A stretch of 64,000 nucleotides of DNA, from contig DATFFH010000052.1 in NCBI GenBank assembly GCA_035250245.1, forward strand, positions 21,421-85,420, given 5' to 3'. This DNA comes from Luteimonas_C sp035250245. Its GTDB lineage: Bacteria; Pseudomonadota; Gammaproteobacteria; Xanthomonadales; Xanthomonadaceae. Numbering within the stretch: the first letter of the stretch is position 1; the number at the start of each line of letters is the position of its first letter. Of this stretch, positions 16,563 to 25,467 are shown piece after piece. The notes beneath the pieces are model-generated. The model saw nothing but the letters and a program-made list of their open reading frames with translations, searched no databases and was not told the DNA's origin. The translations under genes were made by a program, and so were the position numbers.

Positions 16563-17471
16563 TCAGCCGGCGATCTTCGGCGCGCGCAATTGCGGGCGCC
16601 GGCGGAACAGCTCGTAGATCAGGGCTGCGACGATCATGACGACGACCAAAGCCAGCGCAGCCTTCGCGCCGTCATCGGTCGGCTTGGCCTGGAAGATGTC
16701 GCCGGCGGCGATCCACCAGACCAGCACCACGGCGAAAGCCAGGCTGCCCACGGTTTCCCAGCGCCGCGTCGCAGCGGACCAACGCCCCTTGGCTAGCACC
16801 ACGATCCTCACCGCGAAAAAGCCGGCCCACAGCAGCAACGCGAACGGCGCACGCACGCGCAGGAAAGTCGGGTCGAAAGCGAAAATTTGCGGCAACGGGC
16901 CTGGCATCGCCTTCGCGATCCAAGGCAGGCAAACCATGAAGACTACGGCGACCGCGATGCAGACCAGGCCGAAGATCGAAGGCAGGCGTTCGATCCGGTC
17001 GGGATCGACGACGCGCGGCTTCCAGGCCGGCTTGAAAAGCCCCGTTTGCCGCAACCCGGCGGCCAGCAGCGCCATCGTCACCATGAAACCAGGCCACCAG
17101 AACGAACCCAGGCCCCAGGTCAGCCACCACGTGGATAAATGCTGGCCTTCGAACACGCGCGGCAGGGTCAGCGCCCACTGCAGAGCGACGCCGCCCAATG
17201 CCATCCATGCGAACGTCCTGGTCTGGTCGGCCGGAATGATGGTCGTGCCCGGCGGGCGGTAGCGCGCGGCGACTTCCGCTGGCGTTCCGAATTCGCGCAG
17301 CATCGCAAGCACCATCGCATCGTCGGCGGCCTTGCCTTCGGCCTGCGCACGATCGGCGAGCATTTCGGACAGCAGACCGCGCAGTTCGAAGCCGATTTCC
17401 TCGCGATCCTTGCGCGGCAAACGGCGGACAACATCGACCACGTAGGCTTCGATCACGTCGTTCGGGTTCAT
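16563..17471 (-). CDS. HAAS-domain (DUF1700-like) membrane protein partnered with PadR
   Basis: 302 residues from ATG at 17471. The first ~75 residues are the HAAS helical domain typical of PadR-linked operons (MNPNDVIEAYVVDVVRRLP; REFGTPAEVAARY). The rest has about six hydrophobic segments (from 95, 135, 190, 230, 260 and 280), so it is an inner-membrane protein. The start codon overlaps the PadR stop in ATGA (17468-17471), so the two are translationally coupled. Such pairs are thought to sense membrane or envelope state, but the function is not established. The frame is open upstream to 17606, within padR, and this is ignored. Confidence 0.85.
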   Translation of the reverse strand: MNPNDVIEAYVVDVVRRLPRKDREEIGFELRGLLSEMLADRAQAEGKAADDAMVLAMLREFGTPAEVAARYRPPGTTIIPADQTRTFAWMALGGVALQWALTLPRVFEGQHLSTWWLTWGLGSFWWPGFMVTMALLAAGLRQTGLFKPAWKPRVVDPDRIERLPSIFGLVCIAVAVVFMVCLPWIAKAMPGPLPQIFAFDPTFLRVRAPFALLLWAGFFAVRIVVLAKGRWSAATRRWETVGSLAFAVVLVWWIAAGDIFQAKPTDDGAKAALALVVVMIVAALIYELFRRRPQLRAPKIAG

Positions 17472-17812
17472 CGTTCGTTCCCTTCCAGCAATCCGGCCAT
17501 GGTCGCCGCGAGGGCGTTCCAGGAGGCCGTCAGTTCGGCGAGCAGCGCCTCGCCGGCGTCGTTCAAGCGGTAATAGCGGCGCGGGGGGCCTTCCTCGATG
17601 CGCCATTCGGAGGCCAGGACTCCCTGGCCTTCCAGTCGGCGGAGCAAGGGATACAGGGTCCCCTCCTCGATCGGCATCCCGCGCTGGGCCAAGGCTTGGC
17701 GCAGGGAATAGCCGTACTGGACCTCCCGGAGCTGGGACAGGACCGCCAGCACCAGAACGCCGCGTCGGAGCTCCAATTCCAGCTTGGGCAATGGGTTTTC
17801 GCGGGTATCCAC
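17468..17812 (-). CDS. PadR-family transcriptional regulator
   Basis: Winged-helix repressor of about 114 residues. The PadR signature is visible: LRRGVLVLAVLSQL in helix 1, YGYSLRQAL, EEGTLYPLLRRLEGQGVL as recognition helix, and the wing WRIEEGPPRRYYRL. A GTG start at 17812 is chosen because it gives the normal N-terminus and lies downstream of a promoter-like region (17840-17868). An ATG at 17848 would overlap the -10 element and operator-like palindrome. It is the first gene of a two-gene unit with the HAAS membrane protein. Confidence 0.87.
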   Translation of the reverse strand: MDTRENPLPKLELELRRGVLVLAVLSQLREVQYGYSLRQALAQRGMPIEEGTLYPLLRRLEGQGVLASEWRIEEGPPRRYYRLNDAGEALLAELTASWNALAATMAGLLEGNER

Positions 17813-17839
17813 AATGTCTCGCCCTGTGAATTGATACGC

Positions 17840-17868
17840 ACAGTACATTGTGTCACACAGTAATTCAA
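17840..17868 (-). promoter_or_regulatory. Sigma-70-like promoter with palindromic operator ahead of padR
   Basis: On the minus strand TTGAAT (17868-17863) and TACTGT (17845-17840) are separated by exactly 17 bp, matching -35/-10 spacing. The spacer contains the perfect dyad TGTGT-C-ACACA (17849-17859). This is the expected layout for an autorepressed padR promoter. It is read from sequence only. Confidence 0.5.
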
Positions 17869-18139
17869 TACCGTTCGTCGGCTGGCAGCTCCACCCTCTC
17901 GTTATCCCGAGGCCAGGACTCAGGTGGGTCACGACTGTCGGGTTTCCGCGATGCTGAGCTGGGATGACGGCTGAAGGACCGGCTTGCTGGCGACGGAACG
18001 GACGATGCAAGCGAACGATGGCTGCGAGCAGAAAGCATCGACGAAGGCGCATAGGATTCGGAAAGACGCGAGAACTCGGCCCGTCCGCGGCGCACAGCTA
18101 GCGCCCCCGTCGCAGGGCCGCTAGAATTGCGCGCTTCGT

Positions 18140-18215
<76 letters not shown>

Positions 18216-18228
18216 CTCATCCAGCCTT

Positions 18229-18267
18229 GAAAGCCTCGGAACCTGTTTCCGGGGCTTTCTTGCTTTT
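18229..18267 (+). terminator. Terminator of tRNA-Ala
   Basis: GAAAGCC-GGAA and TTCC-GGCTTTC form an interrupted stem (18229-18259) followed by TTGCTTTT. It lies 14 bp after the tRNA 3' end. Confidence 0.65.
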
Positions 18268-18364
18268 GGCGCAATAGCAGTCGAAGCCGCGACCGGTGCT
18301 CCTCCGCGGAATTGCGGCCGCCGTCTCTCGCCCTTTCGCGGTCCGGCATGGCAGGATCGCGCCC

Positions 18365-18814
18365 ATGGCCACCCGCTCCGCAGAAGACGTGCGCTTGCGC
18401 GATTTCGCGCGGCTGCGCCGCGTCCGCGACCGGATCGACAGGGAATACGCGCAGCCGCTCGACGTGGAAGCGCTGGCACGCGGCGCGCACATGTCGGCCG
18501 GGCATCTCAGCCGCGAATTCAAGCAGGCCTACGGCGAATCGCCTTATAGCTATCTGATGACCCGGCGCATCGAACGCGCGATGGCGCTGCTGCGCCAAGG
18601 CGAATTGAGCGTCACCGAGGTCTGCTTCGCGGTGGGGTGCGCATCGCTGGGCACTTTCAGCACCCGTTTCGCCGAACTGGTCGGCGTTTCGCCCAGCGTT
18701 TACAAGGCACGCGAAAGCCGGGCCGCCGAAGGCATGCCGCCATGCGTGGCCAAACAAGTCACGCGACCGATCAGGAATCGAGAAGCGCCGGTCGCCGAGC
18801 TGCCCCTAGACTGA
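18365..18814 (+). CDS. AraC-family helix-turn-helix regulator (short form)
   Basis: 149 residues, essentially only the two HTH motifs of AraC regulators: VEALARGAHMSAGHLSREF with the following SPYSYLMTRRIERA, and VTEVCFAVGCASLGTFSTRF with VGVSPSVYK. There is no ligand-binding domain. Short AraC proteins of this type commonly pair with a VOC/glyoxalase protein, as here, where one lies 34 bp downstream. ATG at 18365 is chosen. The frame extends to 18296 without a ribosome binding site. Confidence 0.85.
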   Translation: MATRSAEDVRLRDFARLRRVRDRIDREYAQPLDVEALARGAHMSAGHLSREFKQAYGESPYSYLMTRRIERAMALLRQGELSVTEVCFAVGCASLGTFSTRFAELVGVSPSVYKARESRAAEGMPPCVAKQVTRPIRNREAPVAELPLD

Positions 18815-18848
18815 TCCCGTCACCTCAACCACCAACGGACGGATCGCC

Positions 18849-19259
18849 ATGGACATCACCATCCACGCCAGTTTTCTCCCGCACAACGACCCGGATGCCG
18901 CGTTGGCCTTCTATCGCGACACGCTCGGTTTCGAAGTGCGCAACGATGTCGGCTATCAGGGCATGCGCTGGATCACGGTGGGACCCGCCGGCCAGCCCGG
19001 CACGTCCATCGTGTTGTATCCGCCGGAAGCTTCTCCCGGGATCACCGAAGACGAACGCCGCACCATCGCCGAGATGATGGCCAAAGGCACCTACGCCAGC
19101 CTGCTGCTGGCGTCCAAGGATCTGGACGGCGCTTTCGAGCGGCTGCAGGCCAAGAACGCGGAAATCGTCCAGGAGCCCGTCGATCAGCCTTACGGCGTGC
19201 GCGACTGCGCCGTGCGCGATCCTTCCGGCAATTTGGTCCGCATCCAGCAATTGCGCTGA
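18849..19259 (+). CDS. VOC-family (glyoxalase/bleomycin-resistance fold) protein
   Basis: 136 residues with a paired beta-alpha-beta-beta-beta fold: LPHNDPDAALAFYRDTLGFEV at the start and AVRDPSGNLVRIQQ at the end, the classic VOC ending. Metal-ligand positions are partly replaced, so activity is unclear. It follows the AraC-type regulator closely and is probably its target or partner. Preceded by the sequence GGATCGCC just before the ATG. Confidence 0.85.
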   Translation: MDITIHASFLPHNDPDAALAFYRDTLGFEVRNDVGYQGMRWITVGPAGQPGTSIVLYPPEASPGITEDERRTIAEMMAKGTYASLLLASKDLDGAFERLQAKNAEIVQEPVDQPYGVRDCAVRDPSGNLVRIQQLR

Positions 19260-19270
19260 ACCGAAACTTC

Positions 19271-19362
19271 TGTGGGAGCGGCTTCAGCCGCGAGCTTTTC
19301 TCTTGCTAAACATAGGTTCGTTGCGGCGACTGCAAGAGCTCGCGGCTGAAGCCGCTCCCACA
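19271..19362. repeat. Mirrored pair of 26-bp palindromic repeats
   Basis: The left copy begins TGTGGGAGCGGCTTCAGCC (19271-19296) and its exact reverse complement lies at 19337-19362, with 40 bp between. The pair could fold into a long hairpin after the VOC gene. It is related to the pair at 35746-35836. Confidence 0.9.
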
Positions 19363-19403
19363 AAAGCAGCCGCAACAACACCCACCACCGCCGGGAGGCA
19401 ACG

Positions 19404-19625
19404 ATGAACTGGAGCAAGTGGATTCGGCAGTTCCACCGCTGGGTGGCCATCGCGTTTACGTTGACCGTCGTCCTCACCTTCTTCGCATTGCAGCAGGAAA
19501 AACCCGCGATCTGGGTGTCGTACGTGCCGCTGTTCCCGCTCGCCCTGCTCTTGTTGACCGGCCTGTATTTGTTCGCGCTGCCGTATACGGCGAAATGGCG
19601 CGGTGGGAAGCGCACCGCCGATTAA
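19404..19625 (+). CDS. Small inner-membrane protein with PepSY-associated-TM-like character
   Basis: 73 residues with two hydrophobic helices (about 14-28 and 38-60) and a basic C-terminus. The start MNWSKWIRQFHRW resembles the first helix of PepSY-associated membrane proteins. GGAGG lies 8 bases before the ATG. There is no enzyme motif, and the function is unknown. The following gene is 46 bp on. Confidence 0.7.
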   Translation: MNWSKWIRQFHRWVAIAFTLTVVLTFFALQQEKPAIWVSYVPLFPLALLLLTGLYLFALPYTAKWRGGKRTAD

Positions 19626-19671
19626 CGCACGCCCGTTTTTTTCGATTCGATAACCACTCTCAGGATTGACC

Positions 19672-20160
19672 ATGGCCAAGACCGCGAAGAAAGCGACCAA
19701 GAAAACTCCCGCGAAAACCGCAAAAAGCGCCGCCGCGGGCAAACCATCCAAAGGATTCTCGGCCGAGGAAAAGGCCGCGATGAAGGAACGGGCGATGGAG
19801 CTCAAGGCCAGCGCGGGAAGGGCCGAAGGCGAACGCGCCCTGCTCGCCGCCGTCGCCGCGATGCCGCCGGCCGATCGCGCCATGGGCAAGCGCTTGCACG
19901 AAATCGTCACGGCGAGCGCGCCGGACCTTTGGCCCAAGACCTGGTACGGCATGCCTGCCTACACCACCGGCAAGGACGGCAAGGTCGTCTGCTTCTTCCA
20001 AAGCGCGCACAAGTTCAAAGCCAGGTACGCGACCTTCGGCTTCAACGACTTGGCCAAGCTCGACGACGGCGCGATGTGGCCGACCGCATTCGCATTGAAG
20101 GAACTGACCGGCGCGGTGGAAGCCAAGATCGCCGCGCTGGTGAAAAAAGCGGCGGGCTGA
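19672..20160 (+). CDS. DUF1801-type protein with a lysine/alanine-rich N-terminal tail
   Basis: 162 residues. The first ~35 residues are rich in Lys, Ala and Thr, like histone-H1-type tails of proteobacteria. The remainder fits the small DUF1801/YdhG-like fold (ADRAMGKRLHEIV, PKTWYGMPAYTTG, KVVCFFQSAHKFKARYATFGF). The role is unknown; members of the fold are sometimes iron-chaperone-like. ATG at 19672 is favoured over a TTG six bases upstream. Confidence 0.8.
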   Translation: MAKTAKKATKKTPAKTAKSAAAGKPSKGFSAEEKAAMKERAMELKASAGRAEGERALLAAVAAMPPADRAMGKRLHEIVTASAPDLWPKTWYGMPAYTTGKDGKVVCFFQSAHKFKARYATFGFNDLAKLDDGAMWPTAFALKELTGAVEAKIAALVKKAAG

Positions 20161-20181
20161 ACAGAAGACCTGTGGGAGCGG

Positions 20182-20369
20182 CGTAGCCCGGGTGGAGCCG
20201 AAGGCGATACCCGGGATCGCCATCCCGCATTCGGCTGCAATTCCGAACGAAGCAAGCCGAATCCGACCACCGAAGCGGAAACTCGGATGTCGCTTGTAAC
20301 CCATTCGGAGAACGCGCTAACGCCGCTCCATGTTTCCCGGGTATCGCCTTCGGCTCCACCCGGGCTACG
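20182..20369. repeat. Mirrored pair of 35-bp repeats flanking 118 bp
   Basis: A 35-bp block beginning CGTAGCCCGGGTGGAGCC (20182-20216) recurs as an exact reverse complement at 20335-20369. The enclosed 118 bp and the flanks up to 20550 contain no convincing gene. Confidence 0.9.
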
Positions 20370-20551
20370 TCTCGCTGACCGAAGACAGGTCGCGTACCCC
20401 GCGCTTAGCACTACCGGATAGACCGCTACGCCATCAGGCTGAGTAGCCGGCCCTGCTAGACGCCGCAGCGATGTACGGCATCCGGTTATCTCCCGGCGGC
20501 GCGGCTCTTCGAAGCACCCCTCGACGGCCCCGGGAGAGTTTTTCGGCACGA

Positions 20552-21190
20552 TCAGCTCGCCATGCCTTCCTTGTGCGCCAGCAACGCGGCCTGGGTGCGA
20601 TCGGCCACGCCGAGCTTGTCCAACACTTGGCTGACGTAACCCTTCACCGTCCCTTCGGTCAGATCCAGTTGCCGCGCGATCTGCTTGTTGCTCATGCCTT
20701 CGGCGAGCAGGGCCAGCACCGAACGTTCGCGCGCGGTGAGCCGGTCGATCGGCGACGGCGCGCGCCGCATCCAGTCCAGCATCTGCCGCTGCGCATGCGG
20801 ATGCAGCCAGGCGCGGCCGGCGGCGACTTCGCGCACAGCGCGCACCAGATCGTCGCGCAGCGCGTCCTTGAGCAGATAACCGGTAGCGCCCGCCGCCAAT
20901 GCGTCGCGCACCTGCGAATCCTCGGCGTAGCTGGTGAACACCAGGATGTTGACGCCGGGGCTTGCGCGCTTGATCGCGGCGATGTTCTCCACCGCGGGCG
21001 GGCCCGGCATCTTCATGTCCAGGACCACCACGTCGGGCACGTCCGCGGCCAGGCGGTCGAGCACGGCGAAGCCGTCTTCTGCTTCGCCGATCACCTGCAT
21101 GTCGGCCTGCTGTTCGAGCAAGCCGCGCAGTCCTTCCCGGACCACGGCGTGGTCGTCGGCCAGCAGGATGCGTATGGAACGTTCGTTCAT
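20552..21190 (-). CDS. NarL/FixJ-type response regulator (REC + LuxR HTH)
   Basis: 212 residues. Receiver domain at 1-125: acidic pocket DD at 12-13, phosphoacceptor Asp58 (VVVLDMKMPG), conserved Thr/Ser in VFTSYAED and Lys in YLLKDA. LuxR-type HTH in the C-terminal 65 residues (LTARERSVLALLAEGMSNKQIA, with TVKGYVSQVLDKLGV). It lies 9 bp downstream of the histidine kinase gene, which should be its partner. The regulon cannot be predicted. Confidence 0.95.
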   Translation of the reverse strand: MNERSIRILLADDHAVVREGLRGLLEQQADMQVIGEAEDGFAVLDRLAADVPDVVVLDMKMPGPPAVENIAAIKRASPGVNILVFTSYAEDSQVRDALAAGATGYLLKDALRDDLVRAVREVAAGRAWLHPHAQRQMLDWMRRAPSPIDRLTARERSVLALLAEGMSNKQIARQLDLTEGTVKGYVSQVLDKLGVADRTQAALLAHKEGMAS

Positions 21191-21199
21191 CGGAATTCC

Positions 21200-22879
21200 T
21201 CAGGTCGATTCGCGATCGGCGCGCGGGAGGAAGGCGTCGATACGCGTGCCGTGCGGCGTACCGGTCGTGATCAGCAATTCGCCGCCCAGTTCGTACAGGC
21301 GCTCGCGCATATTGGCCAGGCCCATGCCGGGTTCGGCCGCGGTGGGAATGCCGCTCCCGTCGTCGCAGACGCGCAAACGCATCGCGTTGGCGTCGACCGA
21401 CAGCACGATGCCGAGCCGTTTCGGTTCGGCGTGGCGCACCGCGTTGGAGGCGGCTTCCTGGCAGACGCGCAGCATCGCGTGCTCGTGCGCCTGTTGTTGC
21501 GGCCGATAGTTTTCGGCATTGAGGTTCAAGCGGATGTGCCCCGGCACCATGGCCTTGAGCAAGCGCCGCATCGCATCCGGCAGCTCGTTCGGCATCGCCT
21601 CGCGCGCATGCTCGGGAGCGCCCGGCGACAATTCGCGCAACAGGCCGCGCAATTCGGCGAAGGCCAATTGCGCCAGCTCGCCGAGACGGGCCGCGCGGCG
21701 CTCGCCTTCGCCGGGATCGCGGTGCCAGGCTTCGGCCAGTGATTGGGTGATCAGGCTCATCGAGGCCAGGATCTGGGTGACGTTGTCGTGCAGATCGCGA
21801 GCCAGCCGCTGCCGTTCTTCGAGCAGGGCGACCTGGGTCGACCGCTCGAACAAGCGCGCGTTGACGATGGCCACGCCCAGATGCTCGGCGACGATTTCCA
21901 GGCTGACGCGGTCCAATTCGTCGAATGCGCGGTCGGCTTCGACATTGAGCACGCCCAGCACGCTGCCGCCGTGCACGATCGGGATGGCGAGCTCGGCCTG
22001 CGGCGGGCGCACGCCGGGCGGAGTGATGTAGCGCGGATCGCGGGCGACGTCGTTGACCATCTGCACGCGACGCTCGCGCACCGCCGCGCCCATGATGCCG
22101 GTGGCGGTCGGCAGCCGGTCCTCGTGCCGGATCAGGCGCTTGTAGTCGCCGCCGCGGATGCGGATCACCAGCGTATCGGGCTGTTCTGGATCCAGCAGCG
22201 GGATATCCACGTTCGGATACTCGAGCGTTTCGTGGATGGCGTCGGCCGCGTGCTGCAGCAGCGTGTCCAGATCGGGCCCGGTGGCGCCGATCGCCGCCAC
22301 CCGCGCGATCAGCGCGAAGCGCGACGCGCGGCGCTGCTCTTCGGCGTAGCGCTGCGCGTTTTCGATCGCGATCGCGGCGTGCCGCGCGAACAGGTCCAGC
22401 AGATCCTGTGCGTGCGGATGGAATTGCCTCGGCGGCCACACGCCGATGCCGAACACGCCCACCAACTTGCCGTGGGCGCGGATCGGCATGCCGATCATGT
22501 CCATGTCCAGCGCGGCGTCGCGGCTGGGATGCGGCAAGTCGCCGTAACGGCAGCGCAGTGGCGCGTCCAGTTCCAGCACGCGCCCGGTGAGCCCATGGCC
22601 GCGCGCCAGCACCGCGCGCAATTGTTCTTGCGGAATGTTGTAGCTGGCGGCGGTGCGGATCGAATCGGTCTCGCGCACGTACAAGCCGATCACGCCGTCG
22701 TCGGCGCCGATCAGCGTGCAGGCGCGTTCGACGATCCGCCCCAGCAGCGGCTCCAATGCCAGCTCGCCGGCGATGTCCTCGATCATCTGCGAGAGCAGTT
22801 CGAGTTGGGCGCGCACTTCCTGGTCGGAGACGGCAGCCGGCATCACGGTATCGCTCAGCGCGCGGAAACTGCGGTTCAT
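21200..22879 (-). CDS. GAF-GAF sensor histidine kinase (HisKA_3/NarX type)
   Basis: 559 residues from ATG at 22879. Two GAF domains (about 35-180 and 195-345) are followed by a HisKA_3 dimerisation helix with the phosphoacceptor His364 in ARDLHDNVTQ. The HATPase_c domain follows, with N box CQEAASNAVRHA, DDGSGIP and GMGLANMRER. No membrane segment is seen, so it senses a soluble signal through GAF. It is co-transcribed with the NarL-type regulator 9 bp downstream. The frame runs to 22945, but MNRSFRAL is the natural start. Confidence 0.93.
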   Translation of the reverse strand: MNRSFRALSDTVMPAAVSDQEVRAQLELLSQMIEDIAGELALEPLLGRIVERACTLIGADDGVIGLYVRETDSIRTAASYNIPQEQLRAVLARGHGLTGRVLELDAPLRCRYGDLPHPSRDAALDMDMIGMPIRAHGKLVGVFGIGVWPPRQFHPHAQDLLDLFARHAAIAIENAQRYAEEQRRASRFALIARVAAIGATGPDLDTLLQHAADAIHETLEYPNVDIPLLDPEQPDTLVIRIRGGDYKRLIRHEDRLPTATGIMGAAVRERRVQMVNDVARDPRYITPPGVRPPQAELAIPIVHGGSVLGVLNVEADRAFDELDRVSLEIVAEHLGVAIVNARLFERSTQVALLEERQRLARDLHDNVTQILASMSLITQSLAEAWHRDPGEGERRAARLGELAQLAFAELRGLLRELSPGAPEHAREAMPNELPDAMRRLLKAMVPGHIRLNLNAENYRPQQQAHEHAMLRVCQEAASNAVRHAEPKRLGIVLSVDANAMRLRVCDDGSGIPTAAEPGMGLANMRERLYELGGELLITTGTPHGTRIDAFLPRADREST

Positions 22880-23007
22880 GCGGCGGCATCGTACGCAACG
22901 ACGACCGGGCTTCGCGCTTGGCTCGGGTAGGCGTTGCGCACCCACTTTAGACAGGTAAAACGGCCGCTGCCGCTTTTCCCGGCAACCTCAACGAAAACAG
23001 CCATTTA

Positions 23008-23141
23008 CGTAGGGTGGGCCTTGGCCCACCATCGCCATGCCCGCACGCGACGAGCAATGGGCGAAGCCGACCTGCCTCCGTTTCGATGGGATCCTGTCGC
23101 GATCTTCGATACGGCAACGGTGGGCCAAGGCCCACCCTACG
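23008..23141. repeat. Mirrored pair of GGTGGGCC palindromes
   Basis: CGTAGGGTGGGCCTTGGCCC begins a 23-bp block at 23008-23030 and its reverse complement lies at 23119-23141. The right copy overlaps the last codons and stop of the TonB receptor gene. The family recurs at 37214-37434. Confidence 0.9.
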
Positions 23142-25257
23142 GTGTGGGTTTCAAATCGATGCCCAGCAGCCAACCGCGGCCGGGTGCGGGTTCGAAATAA
23201 CGGCTGTTGCTCTCGTTCACGATCACCGAACCGATGTAGCGGCGGTCGAACAGGTTCTGAATCCGCACGAAGCCGGTCGCTTCCACGCCGCCGATTCGCC
23301 AACGCCGCTGCGCGCTGAGATCGAACACGGCGTAACCGGGCGCCGCCGCAACATTCGCATCGTCGGCGAATACGCGGCCGATGCCTTGCGCTTCGATCGC
23401 GAAATCCAGCCGGTCGCTCGGCAGCCAGCGCAATTCCGCCCAAGCCTGTTGCCGAGGCAGGCCGGGAATGCGGTTGCCGGCGGCGACGGTCTGGTTCGGC
23501 CGGGGACACGGCGCTGCGCCGCAGACCAGGAATGCATCGCGATAACGCGCATCGAGATACGTGTAAGCGATTGCGTAGCGCCAGCGCGATGACCATTCGC
23601 CCGACCAGGACAATTCCGCGCCGCGGCGCAACGAAGAAGCGGCATTGGCATAAGTGCTGCGCCCGCCCTGGTTGGCGACGACGACGATCTCATCGTCGGT
23701 AGCGCTGCGAAACAAGGCCAAGCCAAAACGCTCTTCGCCGCGGCGGATCCGCAAACCGGCTTCGACGTTGTCGCTGCGCGCGGCACGCAGCGCGGCGTTC
23801 AAACCGCTGCGCCCGTCGCTGCGATACGACAATTCGTTGAAAGTCGGCGTTTCGAAGCCCCGCCCGGCATTGGCGTAAAGGCTGACGTTGTCCGATGCGC
23901 GGAACAGCAAGCCGGCCACGGGCGTGGTCTGCGCGTATTCGAGGCGGCCGCTGTCGTCGGGGTTGGCGGAAGTGACGAAATCGTCGCGAGAACGGAAGGC
24001 GATACGGCTGCGGCGCAGGCCCAGATCGATGCGCCAGCGCGGCGCGAATTGCCAATCGGCCTGCGCGTACTGATCGTTGCCGGCGACGCGGTCGCGCTCG
24101 TCGCGACGCAAAGCGCCGCGCATGCCCAGTCGCGAGCCGTTGAAATTCTCGTAACCGCGGCGGCGTTCGCTGGACCGCTGGTATTCGGCGCCGACGGTGA
24201 CGCCGGCTGGTCGCGCCGCCAGTTCTCCACGCCATTGCCAGCGCAGGTCCGCGCCGCCGTAGCCGCGGTCCAGATCGACCACCCCGCCGCTGCTCAGCGG
24301 ATTGGTTTGCGCGGCCACCGGTATCGACAGCATTTGTTCGGTGTCGCGGCCGCCGCCGTGCAGCACGGCTTCCAACCGGCCCACGCCCACGCCGTGCGCG
24401 AGCTTCAACCCCAACTGGCTCTGGCGCACGGTCTTGCGCGTGTCGAACAGAAGCGCACCGGCGCTGGCGGCGCGGCGATCGCCCGCCAACTCCGCGCGGG
24501 TCAGGCCCTGCGGATCGTCCGCTTCCAAATCGAGCGTATTGGCCACTGCGCGGAATTCGCCGTCGGCGCCGAACGCGCCTTGCAAGGCCATTTGCGCCGA
24601 ATCGCGCCGCGCGCGGCTGTGGTCGCGATAGCCGTCGTCGCGCACGGTGCCGGCATCGAAGCGATAGCCGCCTTCGCCCGCCGGCCAAGGTCCGCGCCAG
24701 GACAGGCTGCCGCGCCTGAAGCCGTCGGCACCCGCGGCGAAAGCGCCGGCGATTTCGGCATTGTCCGGCGGCGGCGCGCTGAAGATCTGGATCACGCCGC
24801 CGGACGAATTGCCGTACAGCGCCGAGAACGGGCCGCGCAGCACTTCGATCCGGTCCGCGGCTTCCAGCGCGAAATGCGAAACCTGGCCCTGCCCGTCCGG
24901 CATGGTCGCCGGGATGCCATCGCTGTACAGCCGCATGCCGCGCACGCCAAAACTGGCGCGGGTGCCGAAACCGCGGACCGATATCTGCAGGTCCTGCGCC
25001 CGGTTCTGGCGATCGCGCGCCAACACGCCGGGCACCCGCGGCAGCGATTCGGACAAATCGGCCCGCGGCTGCGCGCGGCCGATGGCATCGGCATCGATCC
25101 GATCGATCGCGGCCGGCACCTGCAGCGGGTCATGCTCGCTGCGCGTGGCCGTCACCACCACCGCATCCAAGGCCCTCGCCGGCTCGCGACCGGGGTCTTG
25201 GGCGTATGCCGTCGGCACGGCCAAGCCCGCGAAAATAAAAGGGAAAGTGGACTTCAT
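23137..25257 (-). CDS. TonB-dependent receptor (FecA/siderophore-like plug and barrel)
   Basis: 706 residues from ATG at 25257, signal peptide ending AYA-Q (about 20). The TonB box region VVVTATR is followed by a plug (about 35-150: ISVRGFGTR, RIEVLRGPFSALYGNSSGG) and a 22-strand barrel with FETPTFNELSYR and a final region lacking the usual terminal Phe. The N-terminal extension that would start at 25449 is only the reverse of the tRNA-Arg gene and is discarded. No siderophore cluster or regulator lies next to it, so the ligand is unknown. The stop sits within a GGTGGGCC repeat. Confidence 0.9.
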   Translation of the reverse strand: MKSTFPFIFAGLAVPTAYAQDPGREPARALDAVVVTATRSEHDPLQVPAAIDRIDADAIGRAQPRADLSESLPRVPGVLARDRQNRAQDLQISVRGFGTRASFGVRGMRLYSDGIPATMPDGQGQVSHFALEAADRIEVLRGPFSALYGNSSGGVIQIFSAPPPDNAEIAGAFAAGADGFRRGSLSWRGPWPAGEGGYRFDAGTVRDDGYRDHSRARRDSAQMALQGAFGADGEFRAVANTLDLEADDPQGLTRAELAGDRRAASAGALLFDTRKTVRQSQLGLKLAHGVGVGRLEAVLHGGGRDTEQMLSIPVAAQTNPLSSGGVVDLDRGYGGADLRWQWRGELAARPAGVTVGAEYQRSSERRRGYENFNGSRLGMRGALRRDERDRVAGNDQYAQADWQFAPRWRIDLGLRRSRIAFRSRDDFVTSANPDDSGRLEYAQTTPVAGLLFRASDNVSLYANAGRGFETPTFNELSYRSDGRSGLNAALRAARSDNVEAGLRIRRGEERFGLALFRSATDDEIVVVANQGGRSTYANAASSLRRGAELSWSGEWSSRWRYAIAYTYLDARYRDAFLVCGAAPCPRPNQTVAAGNRIPGLPRQQAWAELRWLPSDRLDFAIEAQGIGRVFADDANVAAAPGYAVFDLSAQRRWRIGGVEATGFVRIQNLFDRRYIGSVIVNESNSRYFEPAPGRGWLLGIDLKPTP

Positions 25258-25310
25258 GCGATAAGCATAGCTGCGTCGGCTAGGCCTATCTGGAATAATT
25301 CGAGGCTTAA

Positions 25311-25387
25311 GGCCCCGTAGCTCAGCTGGATAGAGCGTCCCCCTCCTAAGGGGAAGGTCGTACGTTCGAATCGTATCGGGGCCGCCA
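25311..25387 (+). tRNA. tRNA-Arg (anticodon CCT)
   Basis: 77 nt with encoded CCA. The acceptor GGCCCCG pairs with CGGGGCC. The anticodon stem TCCCC/GGGGA holds loop CTCCTAA, giving anticodon CCT for the rare AGG codon. The D and T arms are intact. The AT-rich TGGAATAATTC upstream may be the -10 region. Confidence 0.93.
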
Positions 25388-25422
25388 AGTTGTGCACAGG
25401 TCGCACATCCATGTGCTAGAGC

Positions 25423-25447
25423 CCGGCCATCCCTGGCCGGACTTTTC
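25423..25447 (+). terminator. Hairpin with T tract between tRNA-Arg and aldehyde dehydrogenase gene
   Basis: CCGGCC-ATCCCT-GGCCGG stem-loop followed by ACTTTTC. It ends 20 bp before the dehydrogenase ATG, so it may end the tRNA transcript or attenuate the next gene. Confidence 0.55.
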
Positions 25448-25467
25448 AATGCTTAGGAGCTTTTCCC

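Noticed and set aside
19959..22898. A 979-residue minus-strand frame across the two-component genes
   Set aside because: It lies out of frame with the clear histidine kinase and response regulator, is Arg-rich and has no recognisable domain.
25258..25449. N-terminal extension of the second TonB receptor
   Set aside because: It is the reverse complement of the tRNA-Arg gene and would push the signal peptide to residue 65.
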